Of a stretch of DNA of 64,000 nucleotides, positions 18,021-30,087 are shown piece after piece. Position numbers and translations under genes: made by a program. A model generated the notes under the pieces. The model saw only the letters and a program-made list of their open reading frames with translations. It searched no databases and was not told the origin of the DNA. Position 1 is the first letter of the stretch. Each line of letters starts with the position of its first letter. Source of the DNA: Spirodela intermedia (Eukaryota; Streptophyta; Magnoliopsida; Alismatales; Araceae); assembly GCA_902729315.2 (NCBI GenBank), contig CACVBZ020000045.1, forward strand, positions 1-64,000. Reading direction: 5' to 3'.

Positions 18021-20789
18021 GGTCCTTCTGCAGTGGAGACACCCATTCAAAAACCTAGATGTCTCCATCTTTTACGATAGATATCTAACAATCTTGTCGG
18101 AGTTTAAAGCCTAATTTTTTTTGGCACGAGCTTCAAGATTTGCTCTTTGCATCCCCAGATTTGAAATGACAAATCGGTATCAAGAAAGTTGTGTAAATCA
18201 AGGAGAAGAGTGAAGAGTCTTTTGAGAAAGGGCTAAGGGTATTTTGGGAAAATAAACTACTTATATGTATTCTCTTCACCCTCTTTCCTTCTCATCTTTT
18301 TGGAAGGAGCCCCAATAGTGATCGGCTAGAGTGAAACAACTTCTACTCTAAAGATTCATTATTTTTCCCTTTTTGTGTAATCTTGAGTGATCAAGAGAGG
18401 CCTTGAGGGCAAAGTTGAGTGTTGAGGATCAAGTTGTAAAGAGTAAAGTGTTAGAGATCAACCTGTTAGAGGAAACTACCTAGCTTTGGCGAAAAATAGA
18501 GGCTCATGTTGAGTAATCTTCTTTCTTTTACTTACTTGTCTCCTTTCATTCTTCCTAGGGTAAAACCTAGGGTTTTAGATAGGTTCTTAGTAGTTAGATT
18601 ATTTCTTTTCAACCTCGACTACTCTTTCTCATTAAATTACTTTCAAAACTTCTTTTCTACAAACCCCCTAGGTCAACCCTGATTTAGGATTTTCTACATT
18701 ACATTCCATTTTACCCATATTCCTCATCTACCACTCATCTCTCATCTCTCTTTCTCTTGTTCATATTCTAACCTATTTCTTCTCATTACTTAGAGTTTCC
18801 TGAGATCATTAGCTTTTCTCCTTGTGATTCGACCCTTATCTTACCCTCTCTACTCATTAGATTGATTAGAATAGTGAAAATATAAATAATTTTTCATAAC
18901 CTCACTTAGGACCTACAACATCCCAAGTCTAGAGTTATCAATTAATACTAACTTAAAGGCCCACGACACCTTAAGTATTGGATTATCAATAATGGGATAA
19001 TCTTTACTCCACAAGATCAATAAAGTTTCCCTAAATCTATTAGGGAGGCACTGAAATCCACTAGTAGAGAGATAAAATCTCAAAAGATGAAAATTTTAAC
19101 ATATTAGACTAAAATCTTCAAGTAGTATAATGTGGCCTTTAGATAGGCCTAAACTCTATTATAGTGTTCTTTAAAAATGGGTCTATTATGATGATGCTTT
19201 AATTTTGAATTAAGATACATTTAAATAAATTCAAATGACTAAAAATAGAAAAAAAATAAAAAGTAAGAAAGTTATTTAATGATGCATTTAAGATGTGTTT
19301 TATTATTAATCACACTATTTAATGAGTCATTTTGGGTAAGTAGTCCAATTTTCATGCTTCTTGAGCTTATAGTTCACTTTAATTAGGCAGTGGATGGGCT
19401 ATATCCTTTTTAGTATAGTATAGTTTTATCTTTGAATTTTTTGGTTTGCATCTAATGGAAATAATGAGTACATAAGGAAGATAAAACAAATGATGCAGAA
19501 ATCGCACTATCAAAAACTCAAGAAGAAAAAATCTGAATTAGGCTCAAAATCATCCACAATTAAGAAAGCAGGTCTAAGATCTGATAGTTTAGGGAAATTA
19601 TCAGACGTAGGGTGCTTGTAATTAATAATAAAAATTTGACTTATCACTAGGTATGATCATTCAATGTGTAAAAAGTAGTTATCCTATAAGAAGTATTTAA
19701 CGTGACAACAATCACAAGAGGAATATTTTAAAAGAGTAGAGATTATTAGGCATAAGATGCAAGAGAATTAGTCATGGAAAGAAACCCAAGAGACCTTGGT
19801 TGTAGAGGGTTGACTATTGACAATTGACTGATGACAATTGACTCTTGACTGTTGATTGTTGACAAGGCTGAATGGGCCGATCACATTGACTGGCTTGATC
19901 TAGTGGGGCAGCTAATGTGGACTAGGTGGTCCGGCAGAAACCTGACCAATGGGAGGAGCTGGTTTGAACCAGGGGCCCAAGATGGTTTGGGCCGGGATAT
20001 GGTTGGGCTCGGACCAGGCAGTCAAGTCGGTTGGTCTCGGACCAGACGGTTGGACCTTCGGTTCGCAGTATCACCAACCGGTGGGCTTTAAACCTAGCAG
20101 GTGGGAAGTGAGAGGGCGCACGACCGGGTCGTGCGGGCGGCACATGGGGAGGCGGCGGCAGCGGCAGCAGAACAGGCGGAGGGGAACCGCAGGGACGGTG
20201 GCAGCGGACCGCAGTGGCGATAGCGGTGACGGGCGAAGGTTGGGCGACGGACGGCGGCGACACGGTTGTGCAGAGGTGGCAGACGGCGACAAGCGGCTAC
20301 GGCCAATGGAAGGGCGGCAGACGGCGGCATTGGCGGCAGCGATGATGGGGAGTGGTGACTGGGGCAAAGACAGAGGCGGCGGCTACGAGCAGTGGAAGGT
20401 GACGTGACGGGGTCCTGACGACCAATCCTAGTTAAATCTATTCTTCAAATTCTAGTCTCCTTCCTCTAGGATGACGGATCAGACCTTATATGGGCCCTAC
20501 AACGGAAATAACCAAAATAAGCAAGTGAAGAAAAGGAAAGTGACAAAAAGAAAGCCCACTAAGCGTGCCCACTATGCCCGAATTGGTCCCTCGTCCTGCG
20601 TCAGCAAGAAAGCCTGGACCTAAATCTCCTTGTAGATGCTAGTGGGGCACCAATATTTCCCATTATTCCTCACTCGCATCCTAATTCTTTGTGGTGCTAG
20701 AGAACAGGGACAGTCCCCGTCTGGAGAAGTCTTCGCGCCATTACTCTCTGGCGTCAGCGAGTTTTTTTTATCCGCTCTCTGCCCATCGG
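18021..20789. other. Subtelomeric region without a recognised gene
   Basis: Mostly AT-rich sequence with no long ORF. A pyrimidine-rich stretch with a TATA-like TTATATGTATT near 18260 could be the edge of an old LTR, but no pair was found. Around 19800-19860 there is a short run of TTGACT/TTGAC-type repeats. Positions about 19950-20400 are GC-rich and open in several frames on both strands, which is compositional rather than evidence of a gene. Confidence 0.5.
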
Positions 20790-20871
20790 ATCAGAACTGA
20801 CGTCGAGGCCTCTTTTGCTTGTTGCATTCTATCCGCTTTATCATACTCGTGACTGTAGCACGCCGCGTCAT
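20790..20871 (+). repeat. 82-bp direct repeat, left copy (before lipase gene)
   Basis: It matches 23899-23980 over 82 bp with five differences, all transitions. The two copies are 3.1 kb apart in the same orientation and bracket the phospholipase gene. Length and TG/CA ends do not fit a known LTR. Confidence 0.85.
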
Positions 20872-21323
20872 GGCCGCCCAAACATGGAGCTAGGTACGCT
20901 TGATGGCCGCTCTCCGACAAGGGGATCCGTACGATTGCATCTTGCGAGCCGCAAGGAGGGGTCGTTGTCGTTTGGAAATTGGAACGTGCGAGAATTATTT
21001 CCACCTTTCCCGGTTCCCCAGATTACACGCTAAACGCATACCGAGAGAAGGCTTCCCCGTTGACTTGGGTATCGGAGAAACATGGATCACCTCACGAGGG
21101 TCCTATCGGCATTCTTCATGCCAAACAGGGAAAGGAGTTGAGTTTTGTACACGTTTCTCAATCTGAGGAGAGATAAGAAAACCGACGGTCTACATCCCTC
21201 TGGGTCAGACCCGAACACGACTCTATTTTATGCTCCGCTTCCTCTGCGGCCTTGAAGCTGTAGGTAGTCAACCCCCACGAGAAGGGGAAGAGAAGGTCCA
21301 GAGGAAGGGGTCGCAGCAGACCT

Positions 21324-22793
21324 ATGGACCTGGCGCGACTGGCACACAGACATCGCTCAAACACCGCCGCAGAGGGCGAACCCCGGGAGCATAAGAGGGG
21401 CCACGGGATCCACCTCCCATCCACTATCTCCAACGTTCTGCAGCTGCACCTCGAACCTCACTTCCCATCCCCCCTTCTCAGGATACACCATCGCGGCGAC
21501 GACTCCACCGACTGCTCTACCGCCCGCAGGAACACCCCGATCCCATCCGCAAGAAAGTCCATCGGCTTCAAGTGGCGGGAGTTACATGGCGCCCATGACT
21601 GGGACGGCCTCCTGGAGCCCTTACATGAGTGCCTCCGCCACGAGCTCATCAAGTACGGGGAGCTCACTCAGGCCACGTACGACGCCTTCGACGCCGAGAA
21701 GCACTCCCGCTACCGCGGCAGCTGTTTCTATGGTCGCGACCGTCTCTTTCCGAAGCTGGGCCTCACGCGACATGGTTACGAGGTCACCAGTTACCTCTAC
21801 GCCATGTCCAACATCGACATACTCGACTGGGTTGTGCGCCCCGAGGTCGCCGGGCCGTGGAGCACGAAATCCAACTGGATGGGTTACGTGGCCGTCAGCA
21901 ACGCCGAGGAAACCAGTCGGATTGGCCGGAGGGACATCGTCGTGGCATGGCGCGGCACCGTCAGGGTGTCCGAATGGTACAAGGACGCGCAGATCCTTTT
22001 CAAGCCTCTCCGAGGAGACGCAAAGGTGGAGCATGGCTTCCTGAGCCTCTACCACGACAAGGAACAGTCCAGCCGCTTCAACGAGGAGAGCGCCTCCGAG
22101 ATGGTAATGAGGGAGATCAGACGGCTGGTGAAGATCTACGGCGAGCGGGACGAGGAGGTGAGCTTGACCGTCACGGGGCACAGCCTCGGGGGTGCGCTGG
22201 CGCTCCTGAGCGCCCACGAGGCTGCGGCGGCCGCCATCCCCGGCCTCTCCCACGTCAGTGTCATCTCCTTCGGGGCCCCACGGGTTGGGAACCGGGAATT
22301 CGTGAAGGAGCTGGAGGATCGGGGCGTTAAGGTGCTCCGCCTAGTGAACAAGCAGGATCTGGTACCAAGGATGCCCGGGGCCGTCTTCAACGAGAAGGTC
22401 GGGAAATTCCTCCACATGGATAGGCTCAAGTTGTGGTACGCGCACGCAGGCGTGAAGCTGAAAGTAGATGCGAGTGTGTCACCGTTCCTGAAGCACCACC
22501 CCCACGGTCCCCAGGACTTGGCTGGTTTCCACTGCCTGGAGACGTACCTGCACCTGGTAGACGGGCTCCACAGCCTGCGGGGGGGCTTCCGAAAGGATGC
22601 AAAGAGGGACATCGCGCTGGTAAACAAGTGGGGGGCGGCGTTGAGGGATGACCTGCACATTCCATCGGGATGGTTCCAGGCGAGTATGAAGGAGATCCAA
22701 ACCGATTCCCGCGGCCTGCTGGTGGCGCGCAGGAGGGAGCCCGAGGACGTACCCCAGCCACCGCGCTCTCCCTTGACGGCACCGTGCAACTAA
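21324..22793 (+). CDS. DAD1-like phospholipase A1, class I (probably plastid-targeted)
   Basis: A 489-residue alpha/beta-hydrolase of the lipase class 3 (DAD1-like PLA1) family, which removes the sn-1 acyl chain from glycerolipids. Members in plastids feed linolenate into jasmonate synthesis. The lipase box GHSLGG holds Ser287; Asp345 (NKQDLVPRMPG) and His403 (GFHCLETYLH) complete the triad. The fold starts near KWRELHG (84-89) and includes AWRGTV (209-213) and ISFGAPRVGN (314-323). The C-terminal DIALVNK motif (429-435) is typical of the family. The first 80 residues are Arg/Ser/His-rich with few acidic residues and may be a transit peptide. The gene is one exon, as is common in class I PLA1 genes. 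It is strongly GC-rich, unlike its surroundings. No frame breaks are seen; the exact paralogue is not assignable. Confidence 0.93.
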   Translation: MDLARLAHRHRSNTAAEGEPREHKRGHGIHLPSTISNVLQLHLEPHFPSPLLRIHHRGDDSTDCSTARRNTPIPSARKSIGFKWRELHGAHDWDGLLEPLHECLRHELIKYGELTQATYDAFDAEKHSRYRGSCFYGRDRLFPKLGLTRHGYEVTSYLYAMSNIDILDWVVRPEVAGPWSTKSNWMGYVAVSNAEETSRIGRRDIVVAWRGTVRVSEWYKDAQILFKPLRGDAKVEHGFLSLYHDKEQSSRFNEESASEMVMREIRRLVKIYGERDEEVSLTVTGHSLGGALALLSAHEAAAAAIPGLSHVSVISFGAPRVGNREFVKELEDRGVKVLRLVNKQDLVPRMPGAVFNEKVGKFLHMDRLKLWYAHAGVKLKVDASVSPFLKHHPHGPQDLAGFHCLETYLHLVDGLHSLRGGFRKDAKRDIALVNKWGAALRDDLHIPSGWFQASMKEIQTDSRGLLVARRREPEDVPQPPRSPLTAPCN

Positions 22794-23571
22794 AATGGCT
22801 GCCGAGAGACTGCAACTTCTTGAGCAAGCCGACGCAAGGAACATGACTCGTCGCCAGTTGCATCTTGTCATCGTAGAAAAGCACAAAATCTGAGTGACCA
22901 ACTTATCGTTCTAACGCCCCCGCAGCTACTTCCAGCACCGCTGACTCAAAATGCAGGGGTGTATTTCCTCACTGTCTATTGCGCAGCAAAGATGAATTTC
23001 ATTACAGTTGTATTTGCTTCCTTTCAGATAAACCTTGTTAATACCTCACAGTATATGCCTCAATGGAATTTGTTTCCTCACTCCTTCGCCAAGTTTCTTA
23101 CAATCCGAGTGGAAATGGCTTCGGCGACACGAAGAACGAAACCAGGGCGATCTCTGGCCTTTCCGAGCGAACAGTGGCCGGGCCACAAGCATCACGGGAC
23201 TGCTAGCTCCCCACGAAGAATGGAACCCATCTGTCGTTAAGAGAGAATCAAATGCCCGTCGAGGACCTTGGGATCGGACGGGGCCACCCCCCCGAATGAA
23301 AAAAGCCCTGCCACAAGTTAGCCATCAATTGGCGGTTGGCGAAAGGGGGCGGGTCTGCTGTCCTTCAGACCGTCTAGATTACAGGATACTACTTAGACAT
23401 CATACCCTTTAAGGGGGAATTTGAAGAAGAAGCGTTTCTGTCATCCGCTTTCCCACCCACCACCGAAACCGTAGGAGCCGGCTTGACAACCGGCCAGGGT
23501 TAGAGCTAGGTTAACCACGCCTTGCTTCTGGATTCTCAGCTTTTCCGATTTTCAGACTGATGTCACAAACA

Positions 23572-23619
<48 letters not shown>

Positions 23620-23898
23620 TTATCTTTGGTTAACTTAGTTTTCAGTTTGATAAAAGCAGGGATAAGTTAAGCAGGCTGGGTTCTCACTATTCGATCTTCT
23701 TTGTGGGAGCAACTTCATCCAAGTTCATTCTTAAATGGGCTCCACGTTACTTGTTCATCAGATTCAAAGGTTGACTCTCCCTCAAGATAGTGTATTAAAT
23801 GCTCGGGCACCGGGGCCATGGAGGATGACTATGACGGCGCACCAATCGACTAGTTGGGTTGACCTGGTCATAATTTTTGCAAAAGTCAAACTTGTTGC
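22794..23898 (+). other. Downstream region of the lipase gene with CT microsatellite
   Basis: It probably contains the lipase 3' UTR, though no clear AATAAA was found close to the stop. A CT dinucleotide run occupies about 23571-23614. No second gene is supported; the ORFs of 70-125 codons here have no recognisable domain. Confidence 0.5.
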
Positions 23899-23980
23899 AT
23901 CAGAACTGACGTCGAGGCCTCTTTTACTTATTGCATTCTATCTGCTTTATCATATTCGTGACTGTAGCACGCCGCATCAT
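23899..23980 (+). repeat. 82-bp direct repeat, right copy (after lipase gene)
   Basis: Partner of 20790-20871, with five transition differences. Its right edge abuts a 5'-truncated LTR (23981-25081). Confidence 0.85.
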
Positions 23981-25081
23981 TGTTGAATGATTATAGATAA
24001 AAGAATCGCAAATCTATTGAGTAAATCATCTCCGATTGATAGATGAATAAACTATTGTCGGGAAGAGGACGATTTACTAAGAGATGAGTCGTTATCTCTT
24101 AAGAGTGTACCAGATGTGATGAAGAGCCTCCTCATACTATAAGACATGAAGATGAAGCTCTGTAAGATGCATGCCACCTCCATCTAGCTCATCTCCCTTA
24201 GGTGACAGCCTCTGGAGAATTACAAAGTCGTCATTTTTTTACTCCGCCAAGTGACTGCTGCCGAAGATGACTCAATGACTCATTTCATTGATTCCTAAAC
24301 TTTGCAAGAAGATCTAGAGATTGTCCGCGTCGTCTTTGTCTAAGAAAAGTTTTTGAAGTCGTGGACATTGTACAATAATCCTCTCAAATGCTCAACATTC
24401 TGACGCATCACTGACACATTGCTATCGTGACGTCGGAACTCTATTTTACTATTTTTAACTAGTTTAACTTCCACCATCATTTTCGAGACTTCGAAAGAAG
24501 ATTGAGCAAATGTCTAAGTTGTCTATGTCTAAAGAGAGCCCTTGAGGCTGTGGGCATCGCACAATAATCATTTCAAACACACAAAATTCTAGTGATCGCT
24601 ATCGTGAGGCCAGAACTTTGCCTTGTCTACTTTAAACTTACTTTTGCTTAATTTAATGATACTTTGTTTGATTTTAAGTTTCACTTTTTTTTTCATTTAA
24701 TTACGATTCTTCTCACTTTTTTATTAAATTATCTATAATCACTTACATAAGAATCATCGAATATAACTCTATTTTCTCTTAATTTACATTTGTTAGGGTG
24801 TTGATGTCATTTTGACATCTACACCCTTATTTCCCTTTTTCACAAATTTTTAAATATATTTTATATTCATCATTTAGTCTAAAAATCATTAAAAATTATA
24901 TTATTTTAGAAAAAATTTAAAATATTACCCGATATTATCTTACATCCTTGTGATAAACTTATAATTTTTTTACTATTTTTAGAATGTTTTATCAAATTAT
25001 AATTGATTTATCTATTCTAAAATTTTAGTTTTATAAATTTTAAATTTGTGTGATTTATTATACAACGACTAAGTCACGTCA
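23981..25081 (+). repeat. 5'-truncated LTR of the Athila/Tat-type family (F)
   Basis: It matches the 3' two thirds of the solo LTR at 36956-38599, sharing segments such as AAATCATCTCCGATTGAT and GATGTGATGAAGAGCCTCCTC. It shares the same end, ACAACGACTAAGTCACGTCA. The first several hundred bases are missing, and no primer-binding site follows. Confidence 0.85.
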
Positions 25082-25330
25082 AAAGAGTACATACAAAGAG
25101 ATTATCTGAAGAATTAGAATGATAAGGCAACAAGAGGTGAATCAAGTTCAGATAATGTTGTAAAGGTTGAGAATAGTGATAGTAGAGAAGTCTATTCTGC
25201 CCTAGATGTGGTTGAGAAGTCAATGAACACATGAATTCTTGACTCCAATTTGTCTTATTCTATGTGACATGTGTTGATTGGTTTGATTCCTATAAGAGCG
25301 CGACTAAAGTTATTTCTATAGAGAAATAAT
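25082..25330 (+). pseudogene. Copia protease fragment (plus strand), left half
   Basis: Degenerate gag-protease reading. Near 25231-25255 the codons give MNT-stop-ILDS, corresponding to the Copia protease core W-I-L-D-S with Trp changed to a stop. After a frameshift the next segment reads DWFDSYKSA, which follows that core in many plant Copia polyproteins. The reading continues at 27388 beyond the solo LTR that split it. Confidence 0.7.
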
Positions 25331-27387
25331 TGATGGTGAGCGGGACCCGTCTCCATCAGCTTAGGAGACACTGGCAGTCCGAGTTCAGCCCGATCGACGC
25401 GCAAAGGCGAAGGAGCCTGGCTTTCACTACACGGCCTAGCCCTTTGGGATGACGACATTCCACCTCCGCGATGACGACGGGCTCGAGCTCACCCTTATCT
25501 TTCTTTGTATTTTCACGTTGACTTGTTGGGCCTCGCGTTTGTGTGTTAGCGGGCGCAATTCTATGTGTGTGTTGTTGTTTGTGTCTCCCTTTCTTTAGGG
25601 TTTTATTGGGTCTCTCTTTTGAGGCCTAATTTAAACCCTAAGGAGGGGGGACCTATGCTTCTTTCCTTTTGGGTCTCTTTTGGGGCTTATTTGGGTCTTC
25701 ATTTGAGGCCCACTTAAGCACCAGGGCCCTCCTCTTTCTCCTTTTAGGGGGAGCTTATTGGGTCTCTCTTTTAGAGGCCCAATAAGCCCCTTTTGTAGCC
25801 TTTTTGTGGCTTATGGGCTTGAGGGCCTCAAGTGGGCCCCATATAAGGGGAGGTAGGACCGCCCCTCAAGAGAGTGGCGAATCTAGTGAGAAATTATCGT
25901 TGTGAGATACCTTCTTCGTGACCTAGGATAAGGAGGGAAGGAGGGAGAGGAAGGCCGTCGATACCCCCTCTGAGGGCTTCGTTCGTCATGACGCTGCTGC
26001 CTGAGAAGTCCCACCGCCGCCTGAGACCACTGCCACCGCCGGACATCTCATTGCCACCCGGGAGATCGCCGCCGTCACCGGACGAAACGGTCGCAGTTGC
26101 CGCTGCAACCACCGCCGCCTCTGCTGGAACCCCGTCACGCCGTCGTGACGAAAGGGGCTTGCTTCGCCTCCTTACGAGCCGTCGCCGAGCACTCTGCCGG
26201 AGTCTCTCGACTCCTGGTTCGACTGCCACCTCTTCCTCCGGAACTCCACCATAAACTCGCCGGAGCCGCCATCCACCACTCTGCCCAGTCGCTGGCCGTT
26301 CGCCGACGAATGCCTACCTGCTGCCAACGTCGGTCCAGCAGCCGTGCCGACGAGCCAGATCCAGTCCAAGCTCCGCACAGGCCCCCGCCGGAGTTTCCCG
26401 ACGATCCGCCGCCGTCGCGCCGTTTCCGGCACAGCCTAGACCAGGAGGGTTCAACCCTCCCTGATATCGTCGGCCAGGATCATCTCCTTCCTCTGCTCCG
26501 CTTCCCAGCGCCGCCAGAGAAGGCCGATCCTTCTGGTGACGGTTGGGGCTTCCACCCAACCGCCAACGCTCGGCATTCCCGCTGAAGCGTCGCTGACGCT
26601 CGGCCTTCCCGCCGAAGCGCTGCTGACGCTCGGCATTCCTGCCGAAGCGCCGCTGACGCTCGGCATCCCACCGAAGCACCGCCGCAACGCGCACCCCGCG
26701 CGCCGGCTCCTGCGGCCCGTGCGCCCACCGGCGCCGCCGCCCGTGTGCCCTAAGGCACGCCGCGCGGCTTGCCGCGCACGCCCCGCTAGCATGCCCTTCG
26801 GCCCACCAACAGGCCCACACCCACGCCGACTATGCCACGCCTTACGATGACGACTACGGCGACTTCTCGACCAGGACCGACCATCAACGCTGAGCATCGC
26901 TCTTCCCCAGACGTCTCTGTTTACGTCGAGTCTCCGCTCTGTCACGACCCGCCGGGCTATGCAGCCCCAAAGGTTAGCTCCGTACCCCTTCCTCTTAAGT
27001 TCAATTATCTTTCGAAAGGTTTTCTCGGCTCGTTCCCACCACCATCAGGAGAACGTAGATAAGATGGGACGGGTTATCAGGTTGTGACTTCTGATGGTAC
27101 GCCAGACTCATCACCGTTCGTGAGCTGCAGCCCTAGGCTACTTCACGACGACTGTTCTGCCGTCTGTCTAGACGTGGACCGAGAGGGGCCCACACTTATC
27201 ATCGTCAAGTGTCTCCCCAGGTCGTCTTGAGTTGATTGTGCATATTGGTACGCCTGCCTGTACTTAGGTTATGTGGTCAGACCTAGAGTCTAGGGTCCAT
27301 ACATTCTTATCGGATCGGTCCGACTGCCCCTTCCCGGGTCTTGAGTTTCATTGATCAGGTACAAGGATTCCCCCCCGTCTTGCATCA
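25331..27387 (+). repeat. Solo LTR, family G, with TSD ATAAT (copy G1)
   Basis: A 2057-bp sequence starting TGATGGTGAG and ending TTGCATCA, flanked by ATAAT at 25326-25330 and 27388-27392. It is GC-rich in its second half. A second copy lies inverted at 48764-50797. No internal domain is attached, so it is a solo LTR left by recombination between LTRs. ORFs of 88 codons (25988-26254) and 162 codons (26097-26585) lie inside it. Both have homologues in the second copy, but several frames are open here because of base composition. The superfamily is not identifiable without its internal region. Confidence 0.9.
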
Positions 27388-27470
27388 ATAATGCTCCTTG
27401 CAAAGTGGTGCCTATTGATTCGGTGAAGGTTTAGATGTTCGATGGGTAATTTGAGAGCTTGGAAATAGAA
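27388..27470 (+). pseudogene. Copia protease fragment (plus strand), right half
   Basis: It continues the reading interrupted at 25330. The codons give NNAPCKVV, then SVKV, then a stop followed by MFDG, matching the usual Copia stretch G-N-x-APCKVVGIG and KMFDG after the protease core. Joining across the solo LTR restores the expected order, which confirms the insertion. Confidence 0.7.
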
Positions 27471-27523
27471 ATCTATGCCATGTACCAACATTGAGCCATA
27501 ATTTGATATCACTTAAAGTTTTT

Positions 27524-27666
27524 GTTGATACGAGAAGAGAAAACCCTAGAATCTATAAAACCTCAAAGTAGAATACATGACTCTTATATATAGGAGAGAG
27601 GAGAGATGAGAAGAGAGATAAATAATGGGCCCTAGTGGGTTGAGAGTCCGATACCACTATCCAACA
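27524..27666 (-). repeat. Short Copia LTR (143 bp)
   Basis: Read on the minus strand it starts TGTTGGATAGTGG and ends TATCAACA, giving a 5-bp inverted terminal repeat TGTTG/CAACA. A TATA-type sequence TATATAA lies at about 27584-27590. The polypurine tract TTGAGGGGTAG directly precedes it on the minus strand (27667-27677), as expected for a 3' LTR downstream of the Copia RNase H at 27667-27882. Confidence 0.8.
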
Positions 27667-27882
27667 CTACCCCTCAAGCTAGAACATATAAGTCAAACAT
27701 GTCCAGCCTGGTACACGTAGCATCATAGGAGATGTCGACTAGACTCTTTGTGAAGACATCTATAAGCTAATGAGATGATGTCACATGAAGAGTAGATATA
27801 AGTTTAAATATAACCTTATCTCAAATATAGTGGCAATCGATATCAATGTGATTCGTACGTTGATCAAAGGTGGGATTGTCGA
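27667..27882 (-). pseudogene. Copia RNase H C-terminus and polypurine tract
   Basis: The minus-strand reading begins DNPTFDQRTNHIDIDCHYI and continues to VFTKSL and LDMFDLYVLA. This is the conserved end of plant Copia pol (NPVFHERTKHIEVDCHF, DIFTKAL, LGMLDIY). Three in-frame stops show decay. The upstream half of the same element is at 42650-43755; everything between was inserted later. Confidence 0.85.
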
Positions 27883-30063
27883 TGTTAAAGCTAGATTTAT
27901 GTGTTTTAATTAGTTTATTATTTGATTTTCAGAATAAATATAGGATATATTAATAATTTTAAAAGTCTAAAATTAAAATACAACATAATTTTTTATTATC
28001 AAAATAAAAATAATAAAATATAAAAAAAGCTTCCACCTACTAACAAGCTAGCACTCGGCAGCTAACTCGGAGGGGGGACAGTGGTTGAGCGAGTAGACCT
28101 AGACCGAGGGAGCCACAAGTTGGGCTCAAGTGGCGAAGGCCTCGCTCTGCGCACGTGTGTGTTGCTCCCCTTCCATGTCCCAGTGGCCAACTGGTCGTGC
28201 AGAAAGGAGTGCCCATACACACGTGCGTGCGTGAGGGTGGACCACCTTATTGCCTTCTCCCAAGATAATCATGGGCATTATTTTATTTCGAGAAAAGGGA
28301 TCTCTACTAAGAGACTGTAGTTTTGGTTTATATTTGATGCATGCGTCTGAAATATTTTCAATGTGGGACTAAAAATTTTCATCTATTTCAGCACAACCAT
28401 CTAGAGCATAGTGTGATCTAGCTGTACGCAATGAACCACATCATCAGATTAGCCAGATCTTGTGGTTGGCAAACTGCCACGATACCAAATTCATAAAGCG
28501 ATCCATCAACGGTTCACGAATCCAACAGCGCTCAGCATGCACATAGCCTTAAAGGATGATTTGATGGATAAGGAGGGGCCATGGTACTAGGAACTTAAGT
28601 TCCTAATCGACAACAATTCGTGGCGGGTTGATCCTACGTCGCACGTCATGTGACCAAGCATATCCCATCTAGTGGCTTGCAAAGTGCCACGATATGGGGA
28701 ACTTAAGTTCTTAGATATATCATTGTTAGAGATATTAAGATAATAATCAATTATTGTCTGGTAAAATAAACATTATGGATTATCAAAAAAATCTTGACAA
28801 TAGTCACGAATACGGCAATCCATTCTTCCCTCCTACACGATCGACATCTCTGGCAATCGGCAAGCTCATTCCTTCCTCCCTTGACTGCACTCAGAGCTCC
28901 GGTGAGTTGCCAACTCTTCCCTTCTCCCCCCAGACGACGGTGACAACATGGTCAACCCCTCTTTTGGTGGATCTCACCGGCAAGTGCTGTAGCACTTCCA
29001 GATGATACTTTTGCGACTTCCAACGTGGTGTGGCACGTTCAGATGAAACCAAGATGCCACACCAATGTCTTCAGTTGCTTAGGAGGTAGACTAAACTTGG
29101 GCAACAATTTGTTTCCTGCTTTTAGTACTTACTTACCTGCTTTTGTCATTTGTTTATATTTTACGACAAGTTATTTCTATTTCATGCATGTTTAGATTGA
29201 AATGAGTAGAACTAATTTAAAACTAGATGAATGATCTTCATTCTTCTTTTGAATCATTTGAAAATTGTCTTAGATTAAGCTAAGATCATTTCCAACTTAT
29301 TTTATATTGATTTTCGTAGTCGAATCTCAACATATTCATGTTCCTAATGTTCTGCGAATAATGAGTATTTTTCTGTTTTCGAACATGAAATCACTGGGAT
29401 TAAAGGTTAATTAATAAGCTTTCAATGATTAAAACAAGCTGAAGACATACACGGCTGACCTCATGTCATGTGTGTGAATCTTCGAGCACACATTCATCTG
29501 AGAAAATGGGTTGACCATATTTCTCTCTTTCTTCATTTTTGTCTTATTTCTCTCTCTCCCTCTCTCGTGAGACCTCTCTTCTCTCTCTATTTCTCATGAG
29601 ATCTCTCCCTTTCTCTCCCTCTCTCTCGATTGATCTCCTTCTCTTTCTCTCTCATATGAGATTTCTCTCTTCCTCTCTTTTACTCTCCCTTTCATGAGAG
29701 ATCTCATCTTTTCTCTCTCTCATGAGAGTTTTCTCTCCTCCTTTCTTTCTCTCTCTATTGCGAGAGATCTTATCTTGTGTCTCTCTTGTTAGAGCTCTCT
29801 CTTCTCTCTCTCTTTTTCTCCTTTGTTTTCTCTGCTTTCCTTCTTTTATTCTTCTCACCTTACCCTTTTATTTTATTATTTCAATTAAATATTAATAAAA
29901 TACTAAAATCACTTTATATATAAATTAAATTAGTTTTCATGACGGATTAATCAATCTCCCTATGTTCGACTTGAGACTTACTTCTATACTAATATTTTAT
30001 TAAGGCTTAGTTATAAATATTATTAGATAGTGTGCATTTAAACACAACGACAAGTGCACATCA
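27883..30063 (+). repeat. 5' LTR of Athila/Tat-type element 1 (LTR A)
   Basis: Starts TGTTAAAGC and ends near CAACGACAAGTGCA(CATCA). It shares a central block with LTR C (CCCCTTCCATGTCC, GTGGGACTAAA) and the late CTCCCTATGTTCGAC motif seen in Athila-type LTRs. A long TCTC-rich tract occupies about 29520-29830. It is followed by a primer-binding-site-like sequence. An inverted relative (LTR B) lies at 33723-35993. The LTR boundary is either 30058 or 30063. Confidence 0.8.
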
Positions 30064-30069
30064 TCTTTC

Positions 30070-30087
30070 TAGCACCATTGCTAGGGA
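30070..30087 (+). promoter_or_regulatory. Primer-binding-site region of element 1
   Basis: TAGCACCATTGCTAGGGA matches TGGCGCCGTTGCCGGGGA, the sequence that follows the 5' LTR of Athila/Tat elements. All differences are G to A or C to T, as expected from decay of methylated cytosines. It fixes the element as plus-strand. Confidence 0.8.

Noticed and set aside
19949-20407. 152-codon ORF as a gene
   Set aside because: GC-rich, open in several frames on both strands, no domain, low-complexity Gly/Arg/Ala sequence.
29520-29860. CRISPR-like or satellite array in the TCTC tract of LTR A
   Set aside because: Irregular CT-rich low-complexity sequence without regular repeats and spacers.
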